In this document: piece after piece, positions 46,021 through 57,791 of the stretch
Numbering within the stretch: the stretch's first letter is position 1
Layout: every line of letters starts with the position of its first letter
Origin: Sepioteuthis lessoniana
Taxonomy: Eukaryota; Mollusca; Cephalopoda; Myopsida; Loliginidae
Assembly (NCBI GenBank): GCA_963585895.1
Contig: OY757904.1
Coordinates: forward strand, 86,110,543-86,174,542
Reading direction: 5' to 3'
Length of the DNA: 64,000 bases
Position numbers and translations under genes: made by a program
The notes under the pieces: model-generated
Database searches by the model: none
Seen by the model: the letters and a program-made list of their open reading frames with translations, nothing else
Told to the model about the DNA's origin: nothing

Positions 46021-46534
46021 CGTCACACCTTGTATATGTTTTGATGATGATAATCTTTCGACGGCTATTTTTCTCATCAATAGACGCCAATAGCAATAGT
46101 TTCCTGACTGGTCCTAGCCATTGACTATGAAGTTCCTCTACCAAGCATCAGGTGAAACGCGCCGTGGACCCGCTCCTGGATTTATCCACCTTGCTTCATT
46201 TTTACCATGATGCATCCCATGGTTTCCAAAGCTACATGATTCTATCCTTCTCTAGAATCTAATATCCAGTGATAAGACTGGATAAGTTCACTGAATGATA
46301 TAGAAGCCACACGTTTTATTGTCACCGAGTTTGACCTCTCCGGTTTTTGTTTTATTATCGTGGAGTTATACATCTCCAGTACTTCAAGGGCTTTTATCTT
46401 GTGAGTTTTCCAATTCAAAATAAAGAAAATAAAAAAAATTGTGATTTTTCTAAGTTTCAACTCAATTAAGTCCAGTTATCCCGTTTTATTTTAATCAGGC
46501 ATTGTGGATTCATCTTATTACTTCCTTTAATGAG
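46021..46534. other. non-coding stretch
   Basis: No recognisable feature; a 72-codon minus-strand open frame at 46242-46460 shows no motif. Confidence 0.45.
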
Positions 46535-46800
46535 TAGCCGATGTTGAGTAGAGTGTTCGTCAATGTTCCGGGAGACCGGGGTTCAATCCCAGATCAAGTC
46601 TTACCAAAGACTTAAAAAATGGTACTTGATGCCACCTTGCTTATTAACTCAGCATTATAAAGTAAGTATCAAGGGTAAAGTATAGCAATCCAGGGAATGG
46701 AGTAGCACCCTCCCCTACACAACGATGTAGAAGCTACTGAAAAGGGAGTCCTAGGGTCACCCTCGACTAAGGTTGCCAACTTTAGGTTTTTTTATTTTAC
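46535..46800 (+). mobile_element. SINE-B copy 1 (tRNA-derived)
   Basis: The head has an A-box-like GTTGAGTAGAGTGTTC and a B-box-like GACCGGGGTTCAATCCC with tRNA-like spacing. The body follows: ACCAAAGACT, GGTACTTGATGCCACCTTGC, ATCAAGGGTAAAG, AGCAATCCAGGGAATGGAGT, GAAAAGGGAGTC and CTCGACTAAGGTTGCCAAC. It aligns along its full length with the copies at 47850 and 58845. It would be transcribed by RNA polymerase III and moved by LINE proteins. Confidence 0.88.
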
Positions 46801-47004
46801 GCTATCACAATTATTTTAGGATTAAAAATCAAGTGTATGGGATCACGGTAAGTTTACTTTTCTATTCTAATGATACAATAATCATTTTCAGTTGAAAAAA
46901 ATTATATGTACATATATATTTATGTTGTCCTTCTATTTTGACGCCAGTAGCAAAACAGCTACTTTTGGAAAAAAAATCAGCATTACATTCAAAAGTATCG
47001 ATTG

Positions 47005-47291
47005 TTTACAGAGAAACTACAAGAGGATGCTGCGTGCTGTTTTGAACAAACCCTGGAAGTAGCACCCAACAAAACAGCGGCTGTATGGCCACTTACATCC
47101 CATCTTACAAACCATCCAAATAAGGCGACCAAGACATGCTGGACACAACTGTTGAAGTAAAGATGGATACGTAAGTGACATTCTTCTGCACATGGACAAA
47201 GCAGCGTTAACCGAACTGCATATACTTACATTCATTAGCTTTGTGCAGACACAAGATGCCATCTAAGAACATTACCGAAAGGAATGGGTTG

Positions 47292-47326
<35 letters not shown>

Positions 47327-47365
47327 AATCTGCACTCTCAGTAGGTCTTGATGATGATGTCTTGA
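47005..47365 (+). mobile_element. LINE-A 3' end fragment
   Basis: Plus-strand frame: NYKRMLRAVLNKPWK, HPTKQRLYGHLHPILQTIQI, RRPRHAGHNC-SKDGYVSDI, then worn sequence with EHYRKEWV and a (GA)n expansion (47293-47322). A GATGATGATGT tail occurs at about 47350-47360. Strongly similar in order to 40312-40700 of the LINE-A copy. Contains stops. Confidence 0.8.
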
Positions 47366-47849
47366 CGACAGATGACAAAGCTGAAGACGCAAGGCACCAA
47401 TCCATTAAAGCTTGTAAGGGAGGTAAACCGGCCAAGAAGAAGAAAGAAAAACTCTGAATTCAAAGCAATCCACCTATTGTTGGGTGGCGAAAGAGATGGA
47501 TTCATATACTTCCTTAGAACATCAGCGTGAAGTGAAACGAAAACAATCAGGCTTTGCATTCGGTTCATCAAATCCATTTGCTATGACGATAATCGTTACG
47601 CAAACTTCGTTTGGTATAAACAACAACAGCAATAACAACTGCAACAACAAAAAATAATGTTAATAAAACGTCTTTATTCAATATTTGATTTCAATATACA
47701 AAATATAAAGCACTTCAAAGGGGCATTTTTGTTGTGGTAACACACAACCACTTCTTATAAAACAAGAAAAACTATTTCAGATTTGTCATAATTTCTGTGC
47801 TATTTATGTAGAAAAAAAGCGATGACACCCAATGAAATCCATTAGAATA
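47366..47849. other. non-coding spacer
   Basis: Nothing recognised between the LINE-A tail and the next SINE-B. Confidence 0.5.
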
Positions 47850-48110
47850 TGGTATATTGGTCTAACGAGTAGAGTGTTCACCAATAGTCCGCGAGACCGG
47901 GGTTCAATCTCAGGTCGGGTCATACCAAAGACTCAAAAATGGTACTTGATGCCGCCTTGCTTAGCCCTCAGCAATATAAGGCAAGGATCAAGGGTAAAGT
48001 GGAGCAATCCAGGGAATGGAGTGGCTCCTTCCCCAATACCTCGGTGTGGTAGCTATTGAAAAGGGAGCCTTCAGGTTACCCTCGACTATGGTCGCCAACT
48101 TTTCTACTTA
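47850..48110 (+). mobile_element. SINE-B copy 2 (tRNA-derived)
   Basis: This is the best-preserved head of the three: A-box region TTGGTCTAACGAGTAGAGTG (47857-47876) and B-box GACCGGGGTTCAATCTC (47895-47911). The body matches copies 1 and 3 through GGTACTTGATGCCGCCTTGC, AGCAATCCAGGGAATGGAGT and ACCCTCGACTATGGTCGCCA. It is in the same orientation as copy 1, 1.3 kb away. Confidence 0.88.
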
Positions 48111-50764
48111 CTTTCTAAGGGCTCTCCAATGAGAAAATGGGCGGTGAAATTCAAGTAGGGAAGGGACAGGAGAGAGAATTGATCCTTTCCCAAATCTCAA
48201 CAACTGATGAAAATTTTGATCCAATTTACTATATGACATCTTATTGTTCAACTGATTGCTAAGTTCCGGTTCGGTTCACACTGTTTAAAAATAATAAAAA
48301 AAGCGAAAGCCTGCATAAAACAATGATAAACAATAAACAATAATATTAAAAATTAAATAAAATGTAAGGAATCTGTGCATTAAATGAAAATAAATAAATC
48401 GGCAATATATAAGCAGTTTCTATCAAATATTGTAAGTTTTTTCCTTACTAGGTGGCCTAATACAGGGGTATTCTACTAGGTAAATGAATAATAAAATAAA
48501 GCATAAATCTCAACGAATGCAACATTTTTATTTTCTGATTTTGCGCTATTTTCTCGAGCAGTCGAGTAGTTGATAAAAGATATCAGAGTTAAGAAAAATA
48601 GAAGCAAAAAGATGGAAAAAAACAAAATTAACCTACAGTCGAAGCTTGCCACTACTACATACCAACACTGTTTTTGTCGTAGAGGTTTATTCCTCTAGAT
48701 GAGAATTTCATTTTCATCCCTCTGTTCCATGCTTTTGGCGTTAAATCTTTTCTTTCTAAACCAGTTTGTTTACCTACAGTCCAAACTACCCTACTATCTT
48801 ACTCAAAACTTAGGAGAAAGATATGGATTCACGTCATTCTCAAAGGCACCCAAAGTGAAATGCAAACAGCATCGTTTAGGATCTAAATTCTAATTAGTAT
48901 AAGTGGGTGAAAAGAGTCCATTTCCTTCGATTATAACTAAAATCAGAGCTGAATAAAGTCGCTCACCAAAACTATCTCCACACGTTTAGTAAAATGGAAT
49001 TGATATATGTAAGTTATAGTAGGATCTAGGGGGGGAATGCTGGATTCATAAATCACGAAAGTATTAGTCGACGTTTTCTAAACGAGTAATGTTTGCATCA
49101 TAAAAAGCTTCTGGAAATGTCATAATCTAAATGCTTCCTTTTTCAAAGAAGTCATCAGTGTATAATATTAAAACAAAACAAAACTCTACTTAACTTGATT
49201 TATTCCCAACATTCACCAACTTAATGCATTATTTAATTATTTTTTACCGTTACTGAATTTAAAAACAAGAATATGCTCTCACTCAACAATAAGAAAAAAC
49301 AAATGCCCCCCAATTTTTCAGCTTTACGCTGGATTCAATAATGACAGACAAAAGGTTGAATGTAAACTACTTTTGTCTGCAAAGACCAGATTTCTGCGAT
49401 GTTATGTAAAGTGTTTCCAACACAAGTTGAATGTCGGTGTGCATAGAACATTTATCATGAATGTTTCAAATATTCAAAATAAATAATTTATTTACTGCTA
49501 CTGGTGATTTGAACAACACGACTGAAGGGACTACGTAACGGTGTAACTCTTTCTTATTAAGATCTGACCTGTTTCCTTAAGCATTAGCTTAGAGAAAAAT
49601 TTAGATGTGATAGAAAGAGCTTTAATCACATAACATTTAATGAAAGGTGGACGAAAGCAGCAAGCCTGATCATAAGAAAATGAGCAATGTTGGAATCATC
49701 CTTCCGTCTTCTCCCTGCTTATGGCTGTAGCAATCTGGATCCTCTTGCGGGACCCTACCCCAGGTAAGCTTGTTTCTATTTTTCATCCTAATTAGCAGTA
49801 CGGCTGTAACATAGACCTGTCATTTAGATTAGGTTTCCAGGATTTTGATGACCTCAGTTTTTTCAAACACTCCTCTTACATTCCTGAAAATCTTTTCCTA
49901 TTTTTCACCCAGGACAAGGACGATTTCCTTTGCTTCCCTCTACCCCAACCCATCCTTCACTGTTTTTTCCTACTTAGATTAAACCAACTCTTGCTTGTCT
50001 GACTTGTCCTGATAACCGGAAAACAGCCAGTTATCTAGATGGGAGTACGGGGAATAAACAAACTGGGCTCGTATTTTGTTTAGTTTTATTCTTTTGTTGT
50101 GTTTTGGATTTATTTAAATTTCCCATCCCTTGATTCTTAAAACGTATATACCTTTTTATTGTACATAGTATCTTATAAATTTTGTTTCATTGTACATAAA
50201 CATTCCCTTTTCAGTCATTCCCATGTACCATCATTTCCTTGTGTATCATCAGATAATATTTTATGAGGGAGGTTTAAGTAAGTAACACATAGAATAATTG
50301 TGGCATTTTGGTAAATGCAATACGGTAGGATCGAATGCACGGAATTTTTGTACAGCATGGATGGGTCGATTTGTATGGGTAGAATAGCAACACTAGCATA
50401 AGCAGATTACCACTTTCCTTCCTTTTCTCCCACAAAAGTTGGGTTTTATGCTCAATCGAGTACGTATTCTCAAACATTTTTATTGAATAAATCAATGTTT
50501 GAAGCACATAGAGAATGAAAGGTCATTATGAATAAAGAAATAAATAATCCCACAAATTTAGCTTTCGCGTTAGTATTTTCCATATTTCTGGTTACAGAAT
50601 TTCAATAGTTATAGATTTTGGTAGTAAATAACGCCTAATAATATATGTCCGGATTGTCTATTAGGATTGTTTCATTAGAGGTAATAAATTCCTGGTCATA
50701 TCCTTCCCTCCCCTTCCTGTCTATAGCTGCAGCGGTCTTGTCTTTACTTGGGGGTGGGATCCCA
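48111..50764. other. non-coding stretch
   Basis: AT-rich with no recognised transposon or gene. A more GC-rich block at about 49690-50040 has no coding signature that I can name. Confidence 0.45.
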
Positions 50765-51357
50765 CAAGAAGATCTAGACGGCCTCGTAAATTTGCAGACC
50801 AGTTCATATATTTCGGTAGCAGTATCTCATCAACTGAAAAGCATGTCAGTATATGCATAAGCAAAGCATGGACTGCAATTGACCTTATGGAAATCTGATC
50901 TCTCTGATAAAATAAAACAAGAATTCTTCCAAGTTGTAACCGTGTCAGTACTATTGTATAGCTACACCACTTGGATTCTAATGAAACGCCTGGAAAAAAA
51001 TATAATGAAAACCACAGAAGGCTATTACGTGCTATTTTCAACAAAAACTGGAAGCAATATTCTACAAATTAGCAGTTGTACGGCCACTTGCCTCTCATCA
51101 CACCAAACATCCAAGTAAGACGAGTAAGAAATGAGGAAGTAAGGACGCACTCATAAGCAATGTTATCTGATGGGCTCCTACATACCAGTACTGGCTTACA
51201 GTATCCAGTATCCATACAGAACTAGTTAAACTAGTTCTGTATGGATATTGGATACTGTTTTGAGTACCCACTAAGAGCGATGTCCGATAGAGACGGATGG
51301 CCAGAGAGACAGAAGAGAATTTGTGCTGTCGGTACTCCATGATGATAATGATGATGA
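50765..51357 (+). mobile_element. LINE-A 3' end fragment with internal foldback
   Basis: Plus-strand pieces: RKFADQFIYFGSSISSTEKH, SKAWTAID, LWKSDLSDKIKQEFFQVVTV, SVLLYSYTTWILMKRLEK, SKDALISNVI, MSDRDGW-like and REFVLSVLHD, with a (GAT)n-type tail at 51339-51357. Stops and frameshifts are present. The coding part is interrupted at 51199-51257 by a near-perfect hairpin that has no counterpart in the copy at 40297-41960. Confidence 0.8.
51199..51257. repeat. 59-bp near-perfect hairpin inside LINE-A fragment
   Basis: The left arm starts CAGTATCCAGTATCCATACA and the right arm ends ATGGATATTGGATACTG; 29 positions pair with one mismatch and almost no loop. It looks like an inverted duplication of local sequence, possibly from template switching. 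Confidence 0.9.
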
Positions 51358-51374
51358 TCTTTGGTTTAGAAGAA

Positions 51375-51480
51375 AATTATCTTTTTATAAGAGATGTACA
51401 TAATTATAGGCGACACTATATATATATATATATATATAGTGACGCCTATATTTATGTACATCTCTTATAAAAAGATAATT
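51375..51480. repeat. 106-bp near-perfect hairpin with (TA)n centre
   Basis: The left arm starts AATTATCTTTTTATAAGAGA and the right arm ends TCTCTTATAAAAAGATAATT. About 52 positions pair with two or three mismatches and the centre is (TA)n. It may be a foldback MITE or a cruciform-prone palindrome. Confidence 0.92.
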
Positions 51481-52250
51481 ATAATAATTATATAGATAGA
51501 TAGATAGATAGATAGAGAGTTAATAATCAAAGTTGAATAGGATATAATCATCGTCACGGATAAACATGTAGATATAAACATGCATATTTTAAGAAAATAT
51601 ACATGTAGATATAAACGTATATTTTAAGAAAATATCATATTCACGTAGATATAAACATGTACATTTTAAGAAAATATACATGTACACGAACCAATGAAAT
51701 TTTTAATAATGTCATTTATAATAAGTTATTATTTCTAATAATCAATATTATATGATTAGTTATGAAAAAATTTAAGAAAAGAAGAAATATGGACAGTACA
51801 TGCAAATAGAAAGCAATACTAAAACATAAATATGTTTAACACATGTTAATCCATCTGTTAAATAGATACAAACAACAATTGGATTAAGAAATCCATGTAA
51901 AGGTTCTGATAGGCATACGTTAGTCCTTCGAGAGTATGGATCAACAACTGGATCTGAACAGAAGACCAGTATTTACCTATGCAGCAACTCTCCTCTTTCC
52001 CATGGAAGTTCAAGGACCAATTTAGCTTTGCGTTCCTGTCATTGCAGCAATTACCAGAACGAGATTCGAGCTCCTGGTTTTGAATTCCGATTTAATTTTA
52101 AACTGGTTGCCCACCAATGGTAGAGAGCCCTGTCTGTGCTGGATTGGCTGGTGTTGAGAAGAGGTGCATTCATGCTTTTCATTTGAAAAATATCCCCTCA
52201 AAAATCTTTATTCTGTCTTTCACATTTAAAATTAATTTCAAATAAAGATA
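51481..52250. other. non-coding stretch with triplicated unit
   Basis: At 51563-51681 a unit of about 40-45 bp occurs three times, with the core ACATGTAGATATAAACATG and TTTTAAGAAAATAT. A short (GATA)n tract lies at 51495-51517. No gene. Confidence 0.6.
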
Positions 52251-52338
52251 AACTGTTTTCAAAGAGTCTATATGCATTTAATTACTTATCTTTATTAAAT
52301 ATAAGTAATTAAATGCATATAGATTGTTTGAAAACAGT
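52251..52338. repeat. 88-bp near-perfect hairpin
   Basis: The left arm begins AACTGTTTTCAAAGAGTCTA and the right arm ends TAGATTGTTTGAAAACAGT. About 38 positions pair with two or three mismatches around an 11-nt AT-rich loop. No coding content. Confidence 0.9.
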
Positions 52339-52443
52339 CTATATTTATTATATGTATACTATCAAAAGCATAAAACGAGTTTACTATATGCGTTCACATG
52401 TACATCAGCACATGCATGGAAAATTATATATATATATATATAT

Positions 52444-52486
<43 letters not shown>

Positions 52487-52826
52487 GAAATGTTAGGAGT
52501 CTCGTAAAACGCATATTACTCATCTGTTTAGGGTGGGATGAAATCTTTTAATTACACAGTTACAGCTGAGCGATCAGCACCGGTGCAGCTACAGTCGTTG
52601 TCCCTTGTGACCTGTCGTCCGCTCGTGTTCACCGATTAATTGCTTTCTCTTAATTGTCTTCAATGATTTTAAATAATTAACACTTGATTATCATTTGCCC
52701 AAAACTAACAACTGCAAAGTCATAGGATCTCGATTTGATGGATGACGCCCCAAACTCCTTTATTTACATGAAACAGCAGTGCCCTTCACAACACTCCTAT
52801 TACTTTACATGTACTGATTTAAAATC
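52339..52826. other. non-coding spacer with (TA)n-(GA)n
   Basis: (TA)n followed by (GA)n at 52424-52482. Nothing else recognised. Confidence 0.55.
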
Positions 52827-52849
52827 TTCTTCTTCTTCTTCTTCTTCTT

Positions 52850-52930
<81 letters not shown>

Positions 52931-53800
52931 TTTTAGAGTTTTTCACACCAGCGTCACTGGCGTTTGAGTGATAGCAAGTCTCCTCAAGTCTCTAGGACTC
53001 TTCTCAGTATTCTGGCCGTTCTCAATAATGCTGTCGTTTGGATGGTCTCCATTCGTCCACCAACTTCCAAGTCATCCAGGCCCTTTAATAATCCTTTAGT
53101 CATTATGCCAAAAGCACCAATCACAATTGGTATAATCATCACCTTCATGTTCCATAGTTTTTTCAATTCTCAAGCAAAGTCGAGGTACTTATCCTTCTTT
53201 TCTCATTCTTTCAGTTTTATTCTGTGGTCAGCGGGGACTGCAAAGTCGACAATTTTGCAAATTCTCTTCTTTTTTTTTGTTGATTATTATAAGGTCTGGT
53301 CATTCGGCCGAGATTAGGTGATCCATGTGTATGTCAAAGTCATATAGGAGTTTATGTATGTCATTTTCTAGGACTTGTGCTGGGTTGTGCATATACCATT
53401 TGTTCGTATAGTCAGTATTGTTTCTGATCAGTCCTCGTTCGTGTTTTCCTATGTAGTCTTTGAGTCGTTATATTGATGCGTCAACGCTGTCTTCGATGCT
53501 GGCAAGTCCTCTTCCTCCTCTTTTCTTGATACATATAGTCTGTCAACGTCGTCTCTGGGATGTAATGGTCATTAGTTTTCTTGTTCTTTGGTCCATTTGT
53601 TTAAGTTCATCTCTGGTCCACTTGATAAAGGGTCCCGAATATCTAACGAGGGGTACAGCCCAAGTATTTATTTCTTTGATAAGGTTTCAACAAGAGAGTT
53701 TTATCTTGAGTAGCTTTCTAGTTCTCCTGGGATATTGTCTTTGATTTCCACTTGTTTGATGGTGTCAGCCTCCAAGATGCCTAAGTATTTGTAGGTTTCG
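52827..53800 (-). mobile_element. LINE-B 3' end, copy 4, longest
   Basis: The tail on the plus strand is (TTC)n then (TTA)n at 52827-52927. On the minus strand: RILRRVLET, ETIQTTALLRTA, MKKLWNMKVMIIPIVIGAFG, IVDFAVPADHRIKLKE-like, DLIIINKKK, GGRGLASIEDSVDASI (about 53520-53470), then NKWTKEQEN-like and KYLGILEADTIKQVEIKD (about 53800-53740). It therefore extends well upstream of the other copies into the region after the RT palm. It carries several frameshifts and stops. Confidence 0.87.
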
Positions 53801-54400
53801 TTTATTATTATTATTATTTCACTCCTTTGAAGTTTTTCACACCAACGTTAGCTGATGTTTTTTCACTGAAGTTTGCGTGACAGTAAGTCTCCTCCAGTCT
53901 CCAGGACTTTTCTCAGTATTTTGGGAGATATTAGTAATGCTTTCGTTTGGATGGTCACTACTTTGTGTCTGATTTCTAAGTTTTCCTTTACCAAACCATT
54001 GAGGATCCTTTCAAGTGTACCAATTTCAATTTGTATCAACGTCACCTTCATTTTCCATAGTTTTATTTTGTTCTCTTGCAAGGTCTAGATATTTATCTCT
54101 CTTTTCGCTTTCTTTTAATTTTACTTTGTTGTCTACTGGGATGGCAAAGTCCACTATTCGCAAGGTTTTTTCCTTTCTTTTTTTTTTTTGCTGACTATCA
54201 CTTGGTCTAGACGTCTAGCTGACATTAAGTGATCCGTTTATATCTGAAAATCCCAGAGAGGTTTATGCATTTCATTCTCTTGGACAGTTTCCAGGTTGTG
54301 TCGATCCGACTTATTTGCATGGTCAAACTTCAAGTTCTTGCACAATTCCTAGTAGATCATTTTCCCCACCCAGTGGTGTCCAATCTCCATGGATTTTCAA
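53801..54400 (-). mobile_element. LINE-B 3' end, copy 5
   Basis: The tail is a short (TTA)n at 53801-53818. The body on the minus strand reads KLWKMKVTLIQIEIGTLERI, LNGLVKENLEIRHKVVTIQT and KALLISPKILRKVLETGGD, which is diverged from copy 4 but collinear. It begins exactly where copy 4 is truncated, so it repeats the stacked arrangement seen at 18.1-19.8 kb. The 5' end is unclear near 54400. Confidence 0.82.
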
Positions 54401-55000
54401 AAGAACACTATATACATATATATAAAAACAATTAACACGGTCTCCCAGATCAGTCCACCACGACCAACTGGGGGAGGGGGGACCGGGCCCGCGTTCGCGC
54501 TCAGGGATCGAGCTCCCAACTCGATATTGACTGTTTCTTCAAGCATATACATTTCTTCAAGCATATATATTTCTTCCTCTTTTAACCACATCATTTCACG
54601 GGCTTCCAGCCTTCCAACACACCAAAATGCGATGCCTAAGATCGAAGCGGGAGTGCGTTGCAATGTCCACCAGGGGACATAATGAGACAAACAAAGAGAA
54701 CAAAGAGAACAGTATGCAGGAATTGAATTTTTAAAAAAAGAAAGAAAATCCATAAAGACAAAAACAAAACAAAACAAAGCAAATGATGAGGCAAGTACAA
54801 TTCCAAAAGTCAAATCAAACAAAAACGAAGTTAAAAAAAGGAATTTGTAAAAAAACAAAAAAACAAAACAAAACAAAACAAAATCTAAGCATTAAATAAG
54901 ATAACAGTCAATACATAAGAAATAAAATTATGAAACAACAAAAAAATCAATTTAATCTCTGTCTCGTCCCCCTCCTTCTGCATTTTACTCTACTAACTCT
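54401..55000. other. non-coding stretch
   Basis: A GC-rich block at 54440-54520 and an (AAAAC)n-like tract at 54760-54890 are visible. An 18-bp phrase TTTCTTCAAGCATATA occurs twice at 54534-54568. The 159-codon minus-strand open frame over this region is low-complexity and not supported. Confidence 0.45.
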
Positions 55001-55270
55001 TTGTTTCTCTCTTTCTCTCTTCCTCCTGTTCTCTTGGCTCTCTGCCTCCTTGACCCCTTCCTGGTGCCTTTTCCTCAACCGACCCTTGTTTCTCTCTTTC
55101 TTTCTCTCTTTCTCCTTCCTATTAACTTGGCTCTCCTCCTCCTTGTCCCTTCCTGGTGCGTTTTCTTCAACCGATCCTTGTTTCTCTCTTTCTTTTTTTC
55201 TCCCTCCTGTTCACTTGGCTCTCAGTCTTCCTCACCCTTTTGTGCTGCCTTCCCCTTCTACCGACCCATG
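55001..55270. repeat. pyrimidine-rich tandem repeat, three ~90-bp units
   Basis: Units start at about 55002, 55086 and 55178 with TTGTTTCTCTCTTTCT. They share CTTGGCTCTC, CTTCCTGGTGC and TTTTC-TCAACCGA-CC, the third being more worn. Strong C/T bias on the plus strand; overlapping open frames are artefacts of composition. Confidence 0.85.
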
Positions 55271-57699
55271 ATCCCCCCTCTCTTTCTCCATTGAACTGCC
55301 TGACTAACCGGCACTTTCTTTTCTTCTCAGAATAGTGTCCATAGAATTTGCAAAATTATTTTTTCTACCAAAAAGTCTAAAAGTATTTTACCATCCTTCT
55401 TTTCTGGGGTTAAATGCTATCAGGACTAAAGAAAGAGAGAGAAAAAGCCATAAAGCAACAAGAGTGACCACCGCTGGGTAGGTGGGGGTTGTTGACAACC
55501 AACTGCCCACACAGTGATACTATCTATCTATCTATCTATCTATCTATTTATTTATTCAGGCCTCAAGTCCAAATAAGACAAAAATAAATAAATAAATAAA
55601 TAAAAATAAAAATAAACTCCAACTTTTTTCTTTAACTTCCACAATGGATAGGGAGTTGTTAAAAAGTCTTTCTTCTTTTTTTATTTTTAAATTTAACAGT
55701 TCTTTTCTTTAATTGAATACCAGGAATCATCAAATCACTTATATATTTTTTTTCCAATCTTAATGTGTCAAATTTGGTCGACTTTAAATAAAAAATTGTA
55801 GTTTTAAATTGTTACGGGAATGCAAATTATTATTATTACTACTATCACCATTATTTTAAATGTTTCTCTTGCTTTTTATACCCCCCCTTTTCTTTTCATT
55901 TATCCATCGTAACCTTTTTGCCTTTCTCCACCTTTTCTCTTTCATCATTCACTCTCTTCTCTTCCCATTTCTTCACCCTATCCCCAGTTTCACTACATCT
56001 CCATGACCACTCTAACCCTCTCTTTGCTTCGCGTTTCTTTCCTCTTCCCATTTCGAACCAATACATATATCTTTATCCGCGTAATTCCGTTATCAATATC
56101 CACTTAATACGCATTGCCTTTATCAATTTTATTCTTATCTTTATCATCGTCATCTTTTTCATATCCCAGTTAAATCGACCGATTCCTCCTCGATTTCCTC
56201 AATCAACACGTAGGAAAGATTTTCGAAGCGAAAGAGACAGCGAAAAATCAAAAAGAAAGGTGCAACAGAAAAGAATTATAAAACTTCTCAGAAGGGACAA
56301 TGAGGAAAAAATTTTCTTTAAAAATCTTTTAATTACTAAAGGCAAAATAAATGTGAGAAAAGAGAGGAAAGTAAATTTTTCCCTTCCATGCTAACAAAAC
56401 CAAATCAGCAGCCATGAGGGCTTCCACTCGACAGTTGGAAGACACACAAACACCCACAAAAATGAAATTGGTTTCTTATTTTGTCTGTTAAGTTTTTTTT
56501 TACAAAAAATTCTTTAGGAATAAATTTTTTGTAGTCGGGAGCAGAAAATGGGGCTGGGTGATAAAGAGTCGACTCCTTACCTTTATAGGTTTCTCTTTTT
56601 TCTTTTTTTTTGTGTTAACAAAAGAATTCTCTTCGTGCGTGAGGGAATTTTTTTGTTTTACATGTCTCTCCACACACATTTCTTCGTATTTTTTCTTCTC
56701 CTTCCTCTGTTTATACATCAGAAGGTCTCTTGAGAGTTTTTCTGTCAGTCCGTTCTTTGTTCTTTCCTTCTCCATTCATGTTCCCCTCCTTCAAATCTTC
56801 CTTTGCTTCATTTTTCACACACACGAGTTGATATAAACATTTCCCTTTTTGTCCACGAGGTGCGTTCTTCCTTCTTCTCGTCAGCAGAATGAAAACCTTC
56901 GGATGCAGCGATTTCTCTCTCCCCTTTCATTCGACTGACTTCTTTCTGAGTGGATCCCTGGTCACAGGCACCAGTATTAAACCAGCAGGTTGAAGGAAAA
57001 TTTTCAAAAAACGCGAACTGTGGGTGGAAGGAAGGAAAGGACAAACACGGATTCAGAATTGCAAAACGCTGGAAGGTGAAGTTGGCACTTTTGAACATTG
57101 TCTGTATGTATGGCTGTTGCGAGAACTCTGCGAAAATCCTACACAACTACCAATGATGCTGACTCATCTGGTCATCGTCTTCACTGCTCCGTGTCTTCGT
57201 TCTTGACTTCATACCGCCCTCCGACTGCTCTGGACCTACGTCTTAGAGCCGACTGACCAGTCCCGCGTCTTAGGCTTGAATCTGATTTTGTTCCGGAGTC
57301 TCACTCCTAACTGACCAACATCCTTCTCTTCCGGTTTCGCTAGAGAAAAACGTGGGAGAGGTTGGTTGGTTTTATTGCATGTTATTTGATATGCCGAAGT
57401 CACTCTTTTTTTTTACTAGCAATCATGGTTTCAAGTCACTATTCCTTATCCTTTTGTCTATTTCCTGTTCACCTAAAGAGCGATTAAGTAATTTGGTTTT
57501 CTTTTCTTTTTTGAACCATAAAGTGATCGAGGAATTTGCCAAAATGAAACGAAGAATTATATTTATTTACAAATAAATTTTAATATCTCATTATTTGGAA
57601 TTTCTCTCTTAACCAATCACAGTCATCACCGTTGCTAGGATATAACTAATGGAGTGGAGGCATCCAGTCCATTAGAGAGGAGTATCAAGTCTGAAACGG
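55271..57699. other. non-coding stretch, one unsupported open frame
   Basis: A (CTAT)n tract lies at 55520-55547. A 158-codon open frame at 55918-56394 (plus) has a Ser/Phe-rich start, a hydrophobic stretch (FINFILIFIIVIFFI) and a Lys/Arg-rich end. This could describe a small membrane protein, but there is no recognisable family, so I leave it as a chance frame. Positions 56500-57350 are pyrimidine-biased without clear content. Confidence 0.4.
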
Positions 57700-57745
57700 A
57701 GCCTGATGTTAACACATCACACAGCCTGATGTTAACACATCATAC
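57700..57745. repeat. 23-bp perfect tandem duplication
   Basis: The unit AGCCTGATGTTAACACATCA plus CAC/TAC occurs twice head to tail with one difference, about 45 bp beyond the mariner stop codon, probably within its 3' flank. Confidence 0.85.
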
Positions 57746-57791
57746 AGTCCCGGGCCTAACTAATAAAACAACTTTTAGGCAAAATTCGACT

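Noticed and set aside
54397..54876. 159-codon minus-strand open frame
   Set aside because: Much of it translates the (AAAAC)n-like tract as Phe/Cys/Val runs. Low-complexity artefact.
55918..56394. 158-codon open frame with a hydrophobic stretch and basic C-terminus
   Set aside because: No recognisable family, pyrimidine-biased start, and no supporting splice or promoter context. Compatible with a chance frame.
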